From: Polytrichum commune
Lineage: Eukaryota; Streptophyta; Polytrichopsida; Polytrichales; Polytrichaceae
Assembly (NCBI GenBank): GCA_950295325.1
Contig: OX485807.1
Span: 17,261,001-17,325,000, forward strand
DNA: 64,000 nucleotides
Reading direction: 5' to 3'
Below the pieces are notes generated by a model, which did not search any database, was not told where the DNA came from, and saw only the letters and a program-made list of their open reading frames with translations. Positions 33,263 through 44,063 of this stretch are shown piece after piece. The translations under genes were made by a program, and so were the position numbers. How positions within the stretch are numbered: the first letter of the stretch is position 1; each line of letters opens with the position of its first letter.

Positions 33263-35225
33263 TACTGGTTCTCGACCACTAGATGGTAATAAAATCCTTG
33301 AACGTGGCCTAATAATAAACTAGATGATCATAAAGCCATGCAGTGGTCGGGAACGAGCCAATAAAGAGCATATATATTAGGGAAGCAGCTTACAAGGCCA
33401 ATGCATTCCTAAATGTCAACTAAAGTACTAATGTAGTGGAATCCTTACAAATACGTCCTTGTCGTACTCTTGTGGGAGTACCTTCACGGCCTTTGGATGA
33501 CCCTTTATACATGAAACCACCTTTTGCCTTTGTGCCCATAGGGCCATAGCATATATATATATATATATATATAGGGCCATATTTATATATGACCAAGCCT
33601 TTTTAACCTTAAAGGGAATCTGCCTAACTCCGGCCCTATAATTGTGCATACTTCCACCTTCCAAACACTTTTCTACATTGTGCAATTGATATGTGCAATT
33701 GGGCCGACTTCGCGAATAGGTTGCCTCGTTACACATGCAAATTGCCTTGGGTCAAAACAAAATCATATTGCAAATAGTTACGTCTTTGTCTATTAATTTG
33801 TATGGCAACCACAATTACTGTGGTCACAAATGTCCAGAATAGTATGGGACGTTGATAAATTCAGCGTGATGCAGCTTAAGTTGCATGTCTCAGTATGTAT
33901 AGGTAGCAGTTGAATCCGCTCAAGCATTGTCTTAGAAAGAAGAATGTGCACACAAAGCATAGACTAGTGTTTGTGTTTGATAATTTTGAGTTATTAGAGT
34001 AAATTGTCTCTGTTATTTATACATATTCCATTAATTCATATGGAAACAAGGGGGAATGCCAATGACAACATGGATATATAAAGGTATATTAGTGATAGAT
34101 TACGATGAAACAAAACTCCTTATGTGAGAAGACTTTAGGGTACACTTTTCTAGACTCATGAAACCATAATCTCATTAAGGCATTTATGCTCATCCACGTG
34201 GTACAATACATGCTATGTTGAGTCCAATTCGCAACAATCCTTCACTTATGGTTTCCAAATATGATAGAACTTGACATATGAAATATCACGAATACAATCA
34301 ACAAAACTCACGAAAAACACATCCGATTTGACATATTTGAGGTTCTAAGGCATGTAGTGGTAATTCAGCAGGGGCTGGACATATATAGTAGATAGTTTAG
34401 CTGGATGTTTTGTAATAAAATAAATAAACTACGATTCATGAAGTATAAATTCAAATATTTAAATTTACCTTTGTAATTTTTGGTGTATCAAATTACCATG
34501 TTTATGTAGCAGTGGTCTCACAAGCCATGGGACTAATAAGTGAAAGGCCAATAACCCATAGTTGGGTGACATATGGCCATCAATGTAGATAATAAATGTG
34601 AGGAGGAGTTGATGCAAATGGAAAACCAATATTTTAAAAAAAATGTTCTAGGTTTGTACTACATCAATTATGAATGGAAATTGTTACCTACATGGCCTTG
34701 CTCTTTGAGTTGAACCCCCACCAATCATCCCAAAGTTGAGTGCTTTATTAAACAAATTGCTTGCATGGATTTGTGGTTAATTCATCTTAACTGGGTCCCA
34801 CTAGACTAATTTGTTGTCCATGATACTAATTTCAGAGTCTACTCTCACTAGGTTTTAAGTAAATCTAAACTTATGCATGATTTTTAGACATTATATAGCA
34901 TTTGCATGTAGTGCTATCGATGGAGCCTTTGATAAAAATGACAAAATCTAAAATCTTAGATGTGGAGGACCCACCTCGGGTAAAAACTTTTTTTTTTTTT
35001 TGTTTTTGTTTTGTTTTGGTAGCATGTACATTGTGATAGTTTATGACAAATACACATCTAAAGTGGTTATAAATTATTCGGCTGTATGGTTGTGCTCCAT
35101 TCTATATGTAGCATTTGACATGGGCCTCCACTACCTTACCTTCATGGAAAGAAACTTAGGAAATAAGAAGAAATTGATGCTGGTATGAATCATGAATAGT
35201 GTTGATACGAATCGTAAGAACATTG
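33263..35225. other. intergenic, no gene recognised
   Basis: A (TA)n tract lies at about 33,551-33,573 and a poly-T tract at about 34,989-35,000. A terminus of the 3737/9937 foldback family may lie near 33,680. Nothing else is supported. Confidence 0.5.
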
Positions 35226-35698
35226 CAAACCTTGAACAATTGCCAAACTAACTATAGTTAACTAGATTTTTTTTCAATATATTTTAGGGAACAACTATAA
35301 TTAACTAGAAAATTCCAAGTATTATTATACATTCGCCTCTTGATTTGCTTCAGTTGAGGGTCTTTAATATGCTCATCCTACTGAGGATCATCAAGAAACG
35401 CCTTTATAAGATCACTCACATTGGTGGGCTCCAAAACAACCTCCATATACACCACCAACACAAATAACACACTAGTGACACTACAACACTAACAGTAGAA
35501 TTCCGTGAACATGCTGCACTCAACCTTAGTTAACTCGATATTTAGTTAAGTAAATATAATTATAGTTAACTAGATTTCTTGGCATACTGAATTTAGAACA
35601 ACTTTATTTAACTACATTTTTTGGCTCGAACAACTATAGTTACAAAAGGCAACTAGTTAACTAATAGTTGAATTAGTTGGTTAGTTGTCCAAGGTCTA
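35226..35698 (+). mobile_element. hAT-type MITE, copy 2
   Basis: Begins CAAACCTTGAACAATTGCC and ends GTTGTCCAAGGTCTA. The 8-bp flanks GAACATTG and GAATATTG match at seven of eight positions. It is shorter than copy 1 because part of the left interior is missing. It lies in inverted orientation to copy 3, 167 bp away. Confidence 0.8.
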
Positions 35699-35865
35699 GA
35701 ATATTGTGAATAGTGTTGGTACTTTCAATGATAGTGCTTCTATAGATAACATTTTTAATGAATAACACTCGGATGAACAATGTTTCCTATGAATAGTATT
35801 GGGATGAATAGTGATCCTTGTGATTAGTGCCGGGAGTTTAACTGCAGCCAAATTTCCAAATGTTA

Positions 35866-36429
35866 CAGACCTTGGACAACTAAACAACTAATTTAACTAT
35901 TAGTTAACTAGTTGCCTTTCGTAACTATAATTGTTTGAGCCAAAAATGTAGTTAACTAAAGTTATTCTAAATTCAGGATGCCAAGAAATCTAGTTAACTA
36001 TAGTTTATCTAGTTAACTAAATATCTAGTTAACTAAAGTTGAATGTAGCTTGTTCATGGGATTCTATTGTAGTGTTATAGTGTCACTAGTGTGTTATTTG
36101 TGTTGGTGGTGTATATGGAGGTTGTTATGGAACCCAACAATGTGAGTGATCTTATAAAGGCGTTTCTTGATGATCCTCAGTAGGATGAGCATATTAAAGA
36201 CCCTCAACTGAAGCAAATCAAGAGGCGAACTTCTTTGAATATATAATAATACTTGGAAATTTTCTAGTTAATTATAGTTGTTCTTGAATATGGTCTTGCA
36301 ATTTTCTAGTTAACTATAGGTGTTCTTCAAATCGGTTTGAAATTATTATGGGTAACTATAGTTGATCCCTAAAATATATTAAAAATAATCTAGTAAACTA
36401 TAGTTATTTTGGCAGTTCTCCAAGGTTTG
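35866..36429 (-). mobile_element. hAT-type MITE, copy 3 (inverted)
   Basis: The ends CAGACCTTGGACAACT and CTCCAAGGTTTG are flanked by a perfect 8-bp duplication AAATGTTA (35,858-35,865 and 36,430-36,437), which identifies the hAT superfamily. The sequence is the reverse complement of copy 2, with an almost identical core (for example GTCTTTAATATGCTCATCC when read on the minus strand). Confidence 0.85.
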
Positions 36430-36848
36430 AAATGTTAGCCTGGATGCATGAATGATAAATGAACATTCTTACTTTGGTTGGGGGGCCCACATAATATAAT
36501 TGACATATTTTAGGGTCATGAACCTACCCACATGGCTGAACAATGTTATGGTGTTTCCACCACATTGCTTCTTAGAAGAAGTTTAATTCGGGGTTTTCAT
36601 GATATGCTTCACTCCATTTTCTTTAAACATGTGGCTTTATGGTATGTGTCCTTTGATCCACAACTAATTGCACACCAATCAAAGTAGGTGTCAATTGAAA
36701 TATGTAACGATAATACATAACAATAACTGCATACCTTAAACCAATGACAGAGTCAAATTTAGAAGACCGACTTCACCATCAACCACAACCACAAGAATCC
36801 GCAGAAGACAAGTGTGAAGTAAACAAAAACGTAGGTGTGGGGAATTGT

Positions 36849-37089
36849 TACCATGCCCACACTAGAGCCAACACTAGTCCTGGGCAACAGGGGTCCCTCC
36901 TTATAAGCAAAGTGCATCTCTTTCCAAAATATACTACTACCAATAAAGATTTCTTGTCCCACTCATAGTAAATTCATTGGCTGTAACGTACCACAATTTC
37001 ACCAATGCATACAAGACGCGAACTCCTGGCAAAATGGAAAACACTCCCACTGATGTGGACTAGTTGCTGGTCTTAGTGTGGGCATGGTA
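36849..37089. mobile_element. MITE with TACCATGCCCACACTA termini
   Basis: Inverted ends TACCATGCCCACACTAGAGC and its diverged complement (about 28 of 33 positions) enclose 241 bp. CTAGTCC is present in both arms. I cannot define the target duplication, so the superfamily is open. Confidence 0.6.
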
Positions 37090-37114
37090 TGGGTTGGTTA
37101 ACCACAACTACCTT

Positions 37115-37144
37115 TGTAGTGTAGTGTAGTGTAGTGTAGTGTAG
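37115..37144 (+). repeat. (GTAGT)n tract
   Basis: Six pentanucleotide units in tandem. Confidence 0.85.
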
Positions 37145-37689
37145 AGGACCCTCCAAAGAGCAAGCCCACTAACTATGATTGATAACGATCCTCGTCATAG
37201 CCACTAGAATGATGCCACATCAGCACGATTCCTCCTCACAGTGGTCCGGTTACCCAAGAAGACACGTGGCAGCTGGTGAGCTTACCACTTCCTGCTCTCT
37301 TCCGGTGCTCGGAGTCATCAATCGGCGGTACGAACAGCATTTGTGATTCGGCAAACCACAAGAAATTTGTACCTAATCCAAAGTGAATGCGATTCATCCA
37401 GGCCGCAGCAGTACTGCACGGCTAATGCAAACAAAAGAAACCAGGTATAATGATTCCCGAACAGTGCAGTGATCAGTGCACGATTTCGGTATGACATCGG
37501 CTCAGGTGCTCATCATCATCATAAATGAGCACCTGAGTTACGCTCCAAACGGCTCACAGCTCATTTCGAAGCATCCCATCATTTTTACATCGATCGATGG
37601 ACATACATAAAAAGTGTGCAGGTCGGTGAGGCTCAAGTAGTCGTGCTCCTCATCTCTACCTCCACCGACTTTAGCATACTCATTCTCAC

Positions 37690-38265
37690 TTGGCTTCGAT
37701 TCCAAGACTCATGGACAAGGTGCTCAGATGCAGCAAGAGATCAGATGAGACACGGATTAGTACGGAGTGTGCTTGGATACTAATTGTTACGAATGAGCTG
37801 GGAGGCTGTTGAGGAGGAGCTTATAGTTCGATGGATTACGAAAAGGTGAGAAAATTTGAGGAATGGTGATGGTGGAGGGAGATAAGTAGTATCAGTTGGC
37901 TTCATTTTGTTAAACACTTTTATATGATGCTCAGATGGAGCAAGGGAGCAGATAAGACAGTGTTAAGCTTACTAATTGTTGCGGACCAGCTGGGAAGCTG
38001 TCGAGGAGGAGCTTGTGATTCGCTAAATTTGGAAAAGGAGAAGGCGGAAAGACTGTTGAAATGGTGGTGGTGGAGGGAGATTAATTAGTATCAGTTAACC
38101 TCAGTTTTTAAGACTCATAATTAGGCGCTCAGATGCGGCAGGGGATTGGACTAGATAAGACCATTACGGATCAGGTGGCCGGAAGCTGTTGAGGAGAAGC
38201 TTATTATAATGCTAAAAATTACGTAGAAGGTTAGAAGATTGTTGAACTGCTGTTGGTGGAGGGAG
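37690..38265 (+). repeat. three tandem ~190-bp repeats upstream of the FTR1 gene
   Basis: Units at about 37,700-37,905, 37,920-38,100 and 38,105-38,265 each contain GCTCAGATG, a CAGATAAGAC-like block, GAAGCTGTYGAGGAGRAGCTT and GGTGGAGGGAG in the same order. They end about 240 bp before the TATA-like box of the FTR1 gene, so they lie in its likely promoter. Identity looks moderate, so duplication is not very recent. Confidence 0.8.
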
Positions 38266-38505
38266 GTTAGTGAAGGGCGGGATTACCGCGCGGGGAGCAC
38301 AGGGGAGCGCACAGGGCGAGCGTGTGCAGCACAACAGGGCGTGTGTCCAAGACGGGGAGTGGTGCGGTTACGACGCCACATAGGCGCTTTGGCACTACGC
38401 AACACATCGGGTGGGGCCGTCGCAGGCGGATGTCGGGACGAAAGAAGCTCCAAGGGTGTGTCTGGATGGACCTCTAAAACTCCGTCTTGGGAGTAGCAGT
38501 CACGG

Positions 38506-38513
38506 TATAAAAG
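38506..38513 (+). promoter_or_regulatory. TATA-box-like motif
   Basis: TATAAAAG lies 361 bp before the FTR1 start codon. If used, transcription would start near 38,540 and the leader would include the duplicated segment 38,588-38,830. No experimental support is visible. Confidence 0.45.
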
Positions 38514-38587
38514 ACCTTAGGTGCCTCCTGATCGTCCTGAAAGCATCAGCAGCCGTGCAGGGAGGTCGGCTCTGTCTTGCTCAAAAG

Positions 38588-38830
38588 GGTGCTACCGGGG
38601 AAGTGCATACTCAGTCAGTCTCCGCATCATCACCGCCGCCTTACTCTAAGAATTCGACATTCTGTTTGCGTTCGCAGACGTTATGAACTCTTCTCTTGTA
38701 GTCGGTTCGTGAGAATTTTTCTTGCAGATAGGTGCTACCGGGGAAGTGCATTATACTCACCTTCCCCCCTTCGCATCAGCTTTACCGCTTTGCTCAAAGA
38801 ACTCAATATTCTGTTTCAGTAGCAGAACTC
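38588..38830 (+). repeat. tandem duplication in the presumed FTR1 leader
   Basis: GGTGCTACCGGGGAAGTGCAT occurs at 38,588 and again at 38,731 (143-bp period). Each is followed by similar CGCATCA, TTTACCGC/CCTTACTC, AAGAA-TTC and ATTCTGTTT blocks. The first unit ends in a pyrimidine-rich GTTCGCAG and the second in CAGTAGCAG, so a spliced leader is possible. The GC-rich text contains upstream ATGs. Confidence 0.75.
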
Positions 38831-38873
38831 CAGGCTCTTTTTATTTTCCCGGTGTGGGAGAAGGTTTTTCACC

Positions 38874-39812
38874 ATGGTGCAGCTTTTCAGCGTACCTGCG
38901 TTTTTCATTTTGTTCCGGGAGACATTGGAGGCAGCGATAATTCTGTCCGTGATGATTGTTCTGCTAGACAACATTGTAGAAGACAGGGTGCTGCGGAGGC
39001 GGATGAAGAAGCATGTATGGCTAGGCGTGGTGACCGGTGTGTTACTCTCGCTGGCCGCAGCGGCGATTTTCATTTCGCTCTACTACACGGTGGCCAAGAA
39101 GGCGTGGGAGAGCTCAGAGCCGCTGTGGGAGGGGATTCTGGCGCTCGTAGCCGTCGTGCTGATTACCATCATGGCGTTTTCGATGATCAGAGTGGACACA
39201 TGGCGAGCCAAGTGGGAGAAGAAGCTTGCGAAGGTAACCGCGGAAACCCTGAACAAACAAGGCGAAGTGCAGAGCACGCGGAGTAAGTACGCTCTGTTTT
39301 TTCTCCCTCTCAGCATTGTGCTGCGGGAGGGATGCGAGGCTGTCATCTTTCTTGGAGGCGTTGGGCTTCAAGGCTCAGGCACCGCGGTTCCCATCCCCGC
39401 GGTGATCGGTGCCATGTGTGGAATCTTGGCTGGGTACCTTCTGTACCGAGGCTGCAGCGCAGTCGGCTTTAAGTGGTTCTTGATCCTGTCCACAGTCCTG
39501 CTGCTGGTGATCGCGGCTGGCCTCTTCGCAGGCGCTGTCCACGAGCTGGAAGAATACACGAAGAACGAGCATTTCATATGGCAACTACACTGCTGTCACC
39601 AAGAGAAAGACGGTATCTGGAAAATCTTGAATGCTATTGTAGGCTGGCGCGATGAGGCCACGGTCGGCACTCTTGTGTCATACATCTGCTACTGGATCTT
39701 CGTCGCCATTTGCCTCTTGCTTCTTCGTCTAAAGTGGAAGAGAGACGCGGAGCGTGAAGCCGCCGAGCTCAAGCTGCAGCAGAATGCGAACGGTGACGCA
39801 ATACCTGTGTAG
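38874..39812 (+). CDS. FTR1-family iron permease, intronless
   Basis: The frame encodes 312 residues and starts in a good context (ACCATGG). FTR1 proteins pass ferric iron, produced by a partner ferroxidase, across the plasma or vacuolar membrane. Both hallmark REXXE motifs are present: RETLE at residues 15-19 in helix 1 and REGCE in helix 4 (about residue 150). Hydrophobic helices are predicted near residues 5-32, 47-72, 83-104, 138-162, 170-190, 191-216 and 263-288, seven as in fungal Ftr1. An acidic HELEEYTKNEH segment follows helix 6 and the C-terminus is a charged, probably cytosolic tail. The gene is intronless and markedly GC-rich compared with its AT-rich surroundings. No multicopper ferroxidase gene is nearby. 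Algae and some non-seed plants have this family; seed plants, to my knowledge, do not. A bacterial-like EfeU origin is an alternative. Confidence 0.9.
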   Translation: MVQLFSVPAFFILFRETLEAAIILSVMIVLLDNIVEDRVLRRRMKKHVWLGVVTGVLLSLAAAAIFISLYYTVAKKAWESSEPLWEGILALVAVVLITIMAFSMIRVDTWRAKWEKKLAKVTAETLNKQGEVQSTRSKYALFFLPLSIVLREGCEAVIFLGGVGLQGSGTAVPIPAVIGAMCGILAGYLLYRGCSAVGFKWFLILSTVLLLVIAAGLFAGAVHELEEYTKNEHFIWQLHCCHQEKDGIWKILNAIVGWRDEATVGTLVSYICYWIFVAICLLLLRLKWKRDAEREAAELKLQQNANGDAIPV

Positions 39813-40448
39813 AATCGATAGATGAACACAACCTTATATATGTTAAAGTTCATCACCACTTGCAATGCAGTTGACGGCAATGCCACCAACCAGCGGGGGA
39901 ATCGGTAGTCCCTGGATACTACGAACAACGCCAGGGTTGTAATCTGTAGACTTAGATATATAGAACGCCATGGCTGTGCGCTTTCAGGGTTGAGTTTCGT
40001 CTTAGTCTGCTCCTAGTTTTCTTTCAGAAGTCACTTGAAGAATGTGTTGTTGATTAGTTAGTCCAGCACGCAGCTGCTCCACTCCAGAACGAAAGGTTAT
40101 TAATCACCAGTCAAGAACTCATCATGTGCCCTACATGACTCCAAATGTTTCATCGCAACTGGCCTCTGCAAATTCAGGGGTTCATCCCTGATCAATGCAA
40201 TTAGTAACACTGAGAGGGTAGGTAGAACGAATCAAAGGTTTCCAGTAATTCCGTAGACTTGTTGCATGATGATCATCAGTACGATATAGTGATGATAGAC
40301 GTGATGAACTGCATGTAATGCACTAGCTAGTGGCAACGCACATGAGTCTCACGACCACAAACATGTGGCTCATTGCATGCTGTAACTTGATGAGCTGTGA
40401 TCTCTTATAGAATCCATCTTCGGTTTTTTCCATCCTGATTCCTAATTT

Positions 40449-40855
40449 TTCGTATGGCAATGGGCACTATGAAATCCTGCTGCGTACCTCATACATTGTG
40501 CAGATCAATACGGATGTGGAAAATTTAGTTTGCAATTACACAAATTAGTTCAAAGCACGAGCACTGTCAATAAAGTAAATTCTTGCCAATGATGACGAAT
40601 ATTTACACTCTGATGATATTGGAGCTGGCCAAATGCCTGTCCAAATTCTTCGTGTGGCAATGGGCACTATGAATTCCTGTTGCGTACCTCATACATTGTG
40701 CTGATCAATACGGATGTGGAAGAATTAGTTTACAATTACAGAAATTAGTTCAAAGCACGAGCACCTGTCAATAAAGTAAATTCTCGCTAAAGACGACGAA
40801 TATTTATACTCTGATGATATTGGAGCTGGCGAAATGCCTGTCGAATTGACAACAT
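40449..40855 (+). repeat. 203-bp tandem duplication downstream of FTR1
   Basis: GGCAATGGGCACTATGAA occurs at about 40,456 and 40,659. Both copies continue through TGCGTACCTCATACATTGTG, GATCAATACGGATGTGGA and CTGATGATATTGGAGCTGG. Identity is high. It is non-coding. Confidence 0.88.
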
Positions 40856-40890
40856 ATTTGCACCACTTATCACCAGCTGCGACATATGTC

Positions 40891-40925
40891 CATCTCCATC
40901 TCCATCTCCATCTCCTCCATCTCCT
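40891..40925 (+). repeat. (CATCTC)n microsatellite
   Basis: Five to six hexanucleotide units. Confidence 0.85.
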
Positions 40926-41039
40926 TGTGTACTCGAACACGTACTTAGGGCGAGCTTCACATGAATCTCGAGTCCCAAGTCTCACTCATGTCAGCAGCTT
41001 GGGTGGGCAACAGATGGGATTCTAATACAAAATTATAGA

Positions 41040-41400
41040 TTTGCATATCACTTTATGATGGTATGGATATGATCTTTAGCTTAGTGAATTTTGTTATATG
41101 TCGAGAAAGAGAAAGTGGAGATGATCCAATGGTATCGAAATTTCTGTAAATCGCAAAGTTCTAATACAAATTATAATGATTTGAAGCATTATAATTAGAT
41201 ATTTTTATACTACGCGGTCTTAGTCCAAACCCTAGGACTTTTTAAAGTCTCATTGATAACTATAATAAGATTTTATAATAATAATTAAGAATTATAGTAT
41301 AATATATAGGCATTACAATATTTTCAGTCCAACTCTTATTTTGAAGGATTTTATGATACATTGTTAGGGAGTCATTATTAGTTCTTAAATGGTCTTATCA
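41040..41400 (+). repeat. dispersed repeat, inverted partner at 63,000-63,400
   Basis: Read against the complement of 63,000-63,400 it shares GAGAAAGAGAAAGT, ATCCAATGGTATCGAAATTT, AAGTTCTAATAC and ATATTTTTATA. The two copies are moderately diverged and non-coding. Confidence 0.6.
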
Positions 41401-41589
41401 TCCGAAGACCTCTGTAGTATATCTCAGTTGTTGCCACCCCGGGATTAGCATGTCTCAACACGGAGGCATAGTCCCAATTTTTGAGCCTTGGAGTACTAAT
41501 ATAAGTATGGTTTATATTTATTAGTGTCAGAACCTGATGATTTTATGCAAAAAAAATCATGGGACTTGTGTTTGCGAGTTAGGTCTAGT

Positions 41590-41790
41590 TTTTTGCTCTA
41601 GTCCCAAGCATCACCTCCGAGAAGTGCTCCCATGTATGCATTCATGTCATACATGGGACTTAGGACTCTGGACCCTATGTGAAGTGGTAAATCCCAACTC
41701 CTTGTTCTTAGTGGTTGAGATTGCACAGATTGACCTCAAGTGAACTGGGACTTGGGACTTGGGATCCTGTGTGAACTGGCCCTTACATAT
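41590..41790 (+). repeat. remote unit of the ~230-bp repeat family
   Basis: Shares CATCACCTCC, TATGTGAAGTGGTAA, GATTGCACAGATTGACCTCA and TGTGTGAACTGGCCCTTAC with the array at 29,627-30,690, about 11 kb away. Confidence 0.7.
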
Positions 41791-42241
41791 AGCCATGGCT
41801 TACCATGGGGGCAACTCTATCTTTTGGAATAAATGTTTCTTAATTACCTTGAATGCTTAACAAAGAGGAACAACATGCTTAGGGTATGCGGGTGTTATTC
41901 AAATACTTTTCTTAGCACAACACCTATATTTGATTGGTGTGCGAGGATCAAAGAACAAACAACATAAAGACACATGCTTAAAAGAGATTGGCCTTCTTTT
42001 TCAAATTTTATGCTCAATAGAGTTATCCTAGAAGTCCTCAAGAACTCTTGTTTTAGTAAGGAGTTTTGCCACACTTTCGACATTTTATAATGTCTAAGGA
42101 GTGTTCAAGTGGTGTTGGAACACCCAAATTTGGCAAAATGAAGGGTGCCTGTTTGACTTCGGCTAACAGATGGTTGTATAAAAATGAACTCCTTGTCAAA
42201 ATTTTGAGATTACAATTTTAGGTGCTTTTGAAAATTTGCCA

Positions 42242-42320
42242 CAAAGTTTGTATATAGGGGGTTTTATATATCCATCTTTAAGAGTTTTTCTATATAAAAC
42301 CCCCTATATACAAGGTTTGT
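42242..42320. repeat. perfect-stem palindrome (hairpin)
   Basis: GTATATAGGGGGTTTTATATA on the left is exactly complementary to the right arm, and pairing continues with mismatches to about 30 bp around a 20-base loop. It may be a tiny foldback element or a hairpin-forming site. Confidence 0.8.
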
Positions 42321-43408
42321 TTTGATAAAATTAAGAAATACACATACCATTTCCCTGATAAAATATAAGTGACAATATGTATACATTAAAAAAATCTACA
42401 TTCATATATAGTCATTAGCATAAGCCGATATCAACATAAGCCGATATCCATGTCCATCAAGTCAATTGGATAGCAATCAAAACTCAAAGCATCTTGAACC
42501 AGAAAAATCTACTTGACTCAATTTATTTCACTTGTTAAGTGGTCTCTACCATGCATGGCTTAATGATAGCCACAACTCAATTCGGATACAAGATAAGACA
42601 AGCATTGTGCTCTCAATTCAAAATCAACATTTCAATTAATGGAAGATTTTATCTATAAATACATGTTGTGGTTTCCACACTCCAATACACAAAACTACTA
42701 ATGTGATGAACACCCAAAAGGAGGTAGGGGTAATGTGAAATAAATGAGAAAAAGAGAAGTTTTGAGGACCTTTGTAATTTCAACGAACTTTAATGTTGGC
42801 CTTTGCAACAATACCCAACTTCTAAGTCACCTAATGCTTGCAATCACAACCTGCATCAGACACCCGCATCAACCGTTCACATCCCCTTTGATCAACCTCC
42901 ACAAAGAAGTGCAACATGTTCCTCTTGCAACCCTATGCAAGAAGTGACCTTGTTCTCAGCTCAACCCTTTCCAAACCTTATAACTACTTCTTCCATACAT
43001 GCGTGGATGAGACAAGGAAGTGAGAAAATTATTCATCCTAGTTTCATCCAATATAAAATACTTATCCCATAAAGTCTGGTGACACTACCATACAAGTACA
43101 AGCATTGTATATATTTTTAGAGGTCCTTCATACATGTGCATAACTACAATTTGTGTAATATATGTATACGTAGTATGGAAAAGTTCAAGTACTACCTCTT
43201 TTGTGCACTCACATATACTCATACATGTTACTATGAATGGTGCACTCCCTGGGTTTCATTGTGGATTTTTTAATACAACACAAGGGGAACACAAGTTTGG
43301 CATTTGGAGAACATGAAAAATGAAGCGAATAATACCCACATACTTTATAATGAGGGCATGAAGAAGCTCCATTGATGTAATTTGGGTCTAACTTAGAAAC
43401 TAATTACT
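42321..43408. other. intergenic, nothing recognised
   Basis: No supported gene, RNA or repeat. Confidence 0.5.
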
Positions 43409-43760
43409 CCAATGTTGAGTTGGTATTGTCTTTTTTTTAATATCATTTGAGTATATATGACATGGATTTTACATTTTCTGAAATTGGTAGTGTATTGGAA
43501 TTTGAGGATAGATTCAAATGTGATAGCATTTAGGTCTTTATAGTGCCATGCAAGAACTTCCATACATAGGTAAAATCACCCCCGTATCAATATGATATAT
43601 GATATTTGGATGGTATTGACCCCATAATTAAGAACTAAGGCATAAAAGGATTATCTCATCTTACTAGTAGGACAATTTTGATAGCTTATTCGGTACCGTT
43701 ATTGACAATACAATTGCGTATGGATACCATGCATTCACCCAAATACCAACCGAACATTGG
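43409..43760. mobile_element. MITE with CCAATGTTG termini, copy 1
   Basis: Inverted ends CCAATGTTGAGTTGGTAT and ATACCAACCGAACATTGG enclose 352 bp. The interior shares GCCATGCAAGAACTT, AGGTAAAANCACCC and TACCATGCATTCACC with the copy at 53,250-53,619. Confidence 0.72.
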
Positions 43761-43914
43761 TGTAAACTTTCAGATGCGGTTCTTAGAATTAATTGGAAAT
43801 ATTGTATTTCTAAAAAAGGGTCAGTGTCCAGACCCCAACCCAAGGTATTTAATTCACTTCTAACAAAATCCATAAGATACTTACAATATGAAAGTGGCTC
43901 CAAAATAGAGCTCT

Positions 43915-44063
43915 TAACATAACATTATTAAGATCCATAACAATGTTCTGTGGGATTGACAATATTCCATAGAATATTCCCCACACTAAAGACATAATAT
44001 AGGAAATATTTTGCAAAATATTGGCAGTCCCATAGAACATTGTTATGGATCTGAATAATATTA
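43915..44063. mobile_element. foldback MITE, copy 2
   Basis: A 149-bp near-palindrome with ends TAACATTATTAAGATCCATA and its complement, and AATATTCC inside. It is the same family as 8789-8935. Confidence 0.65.
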
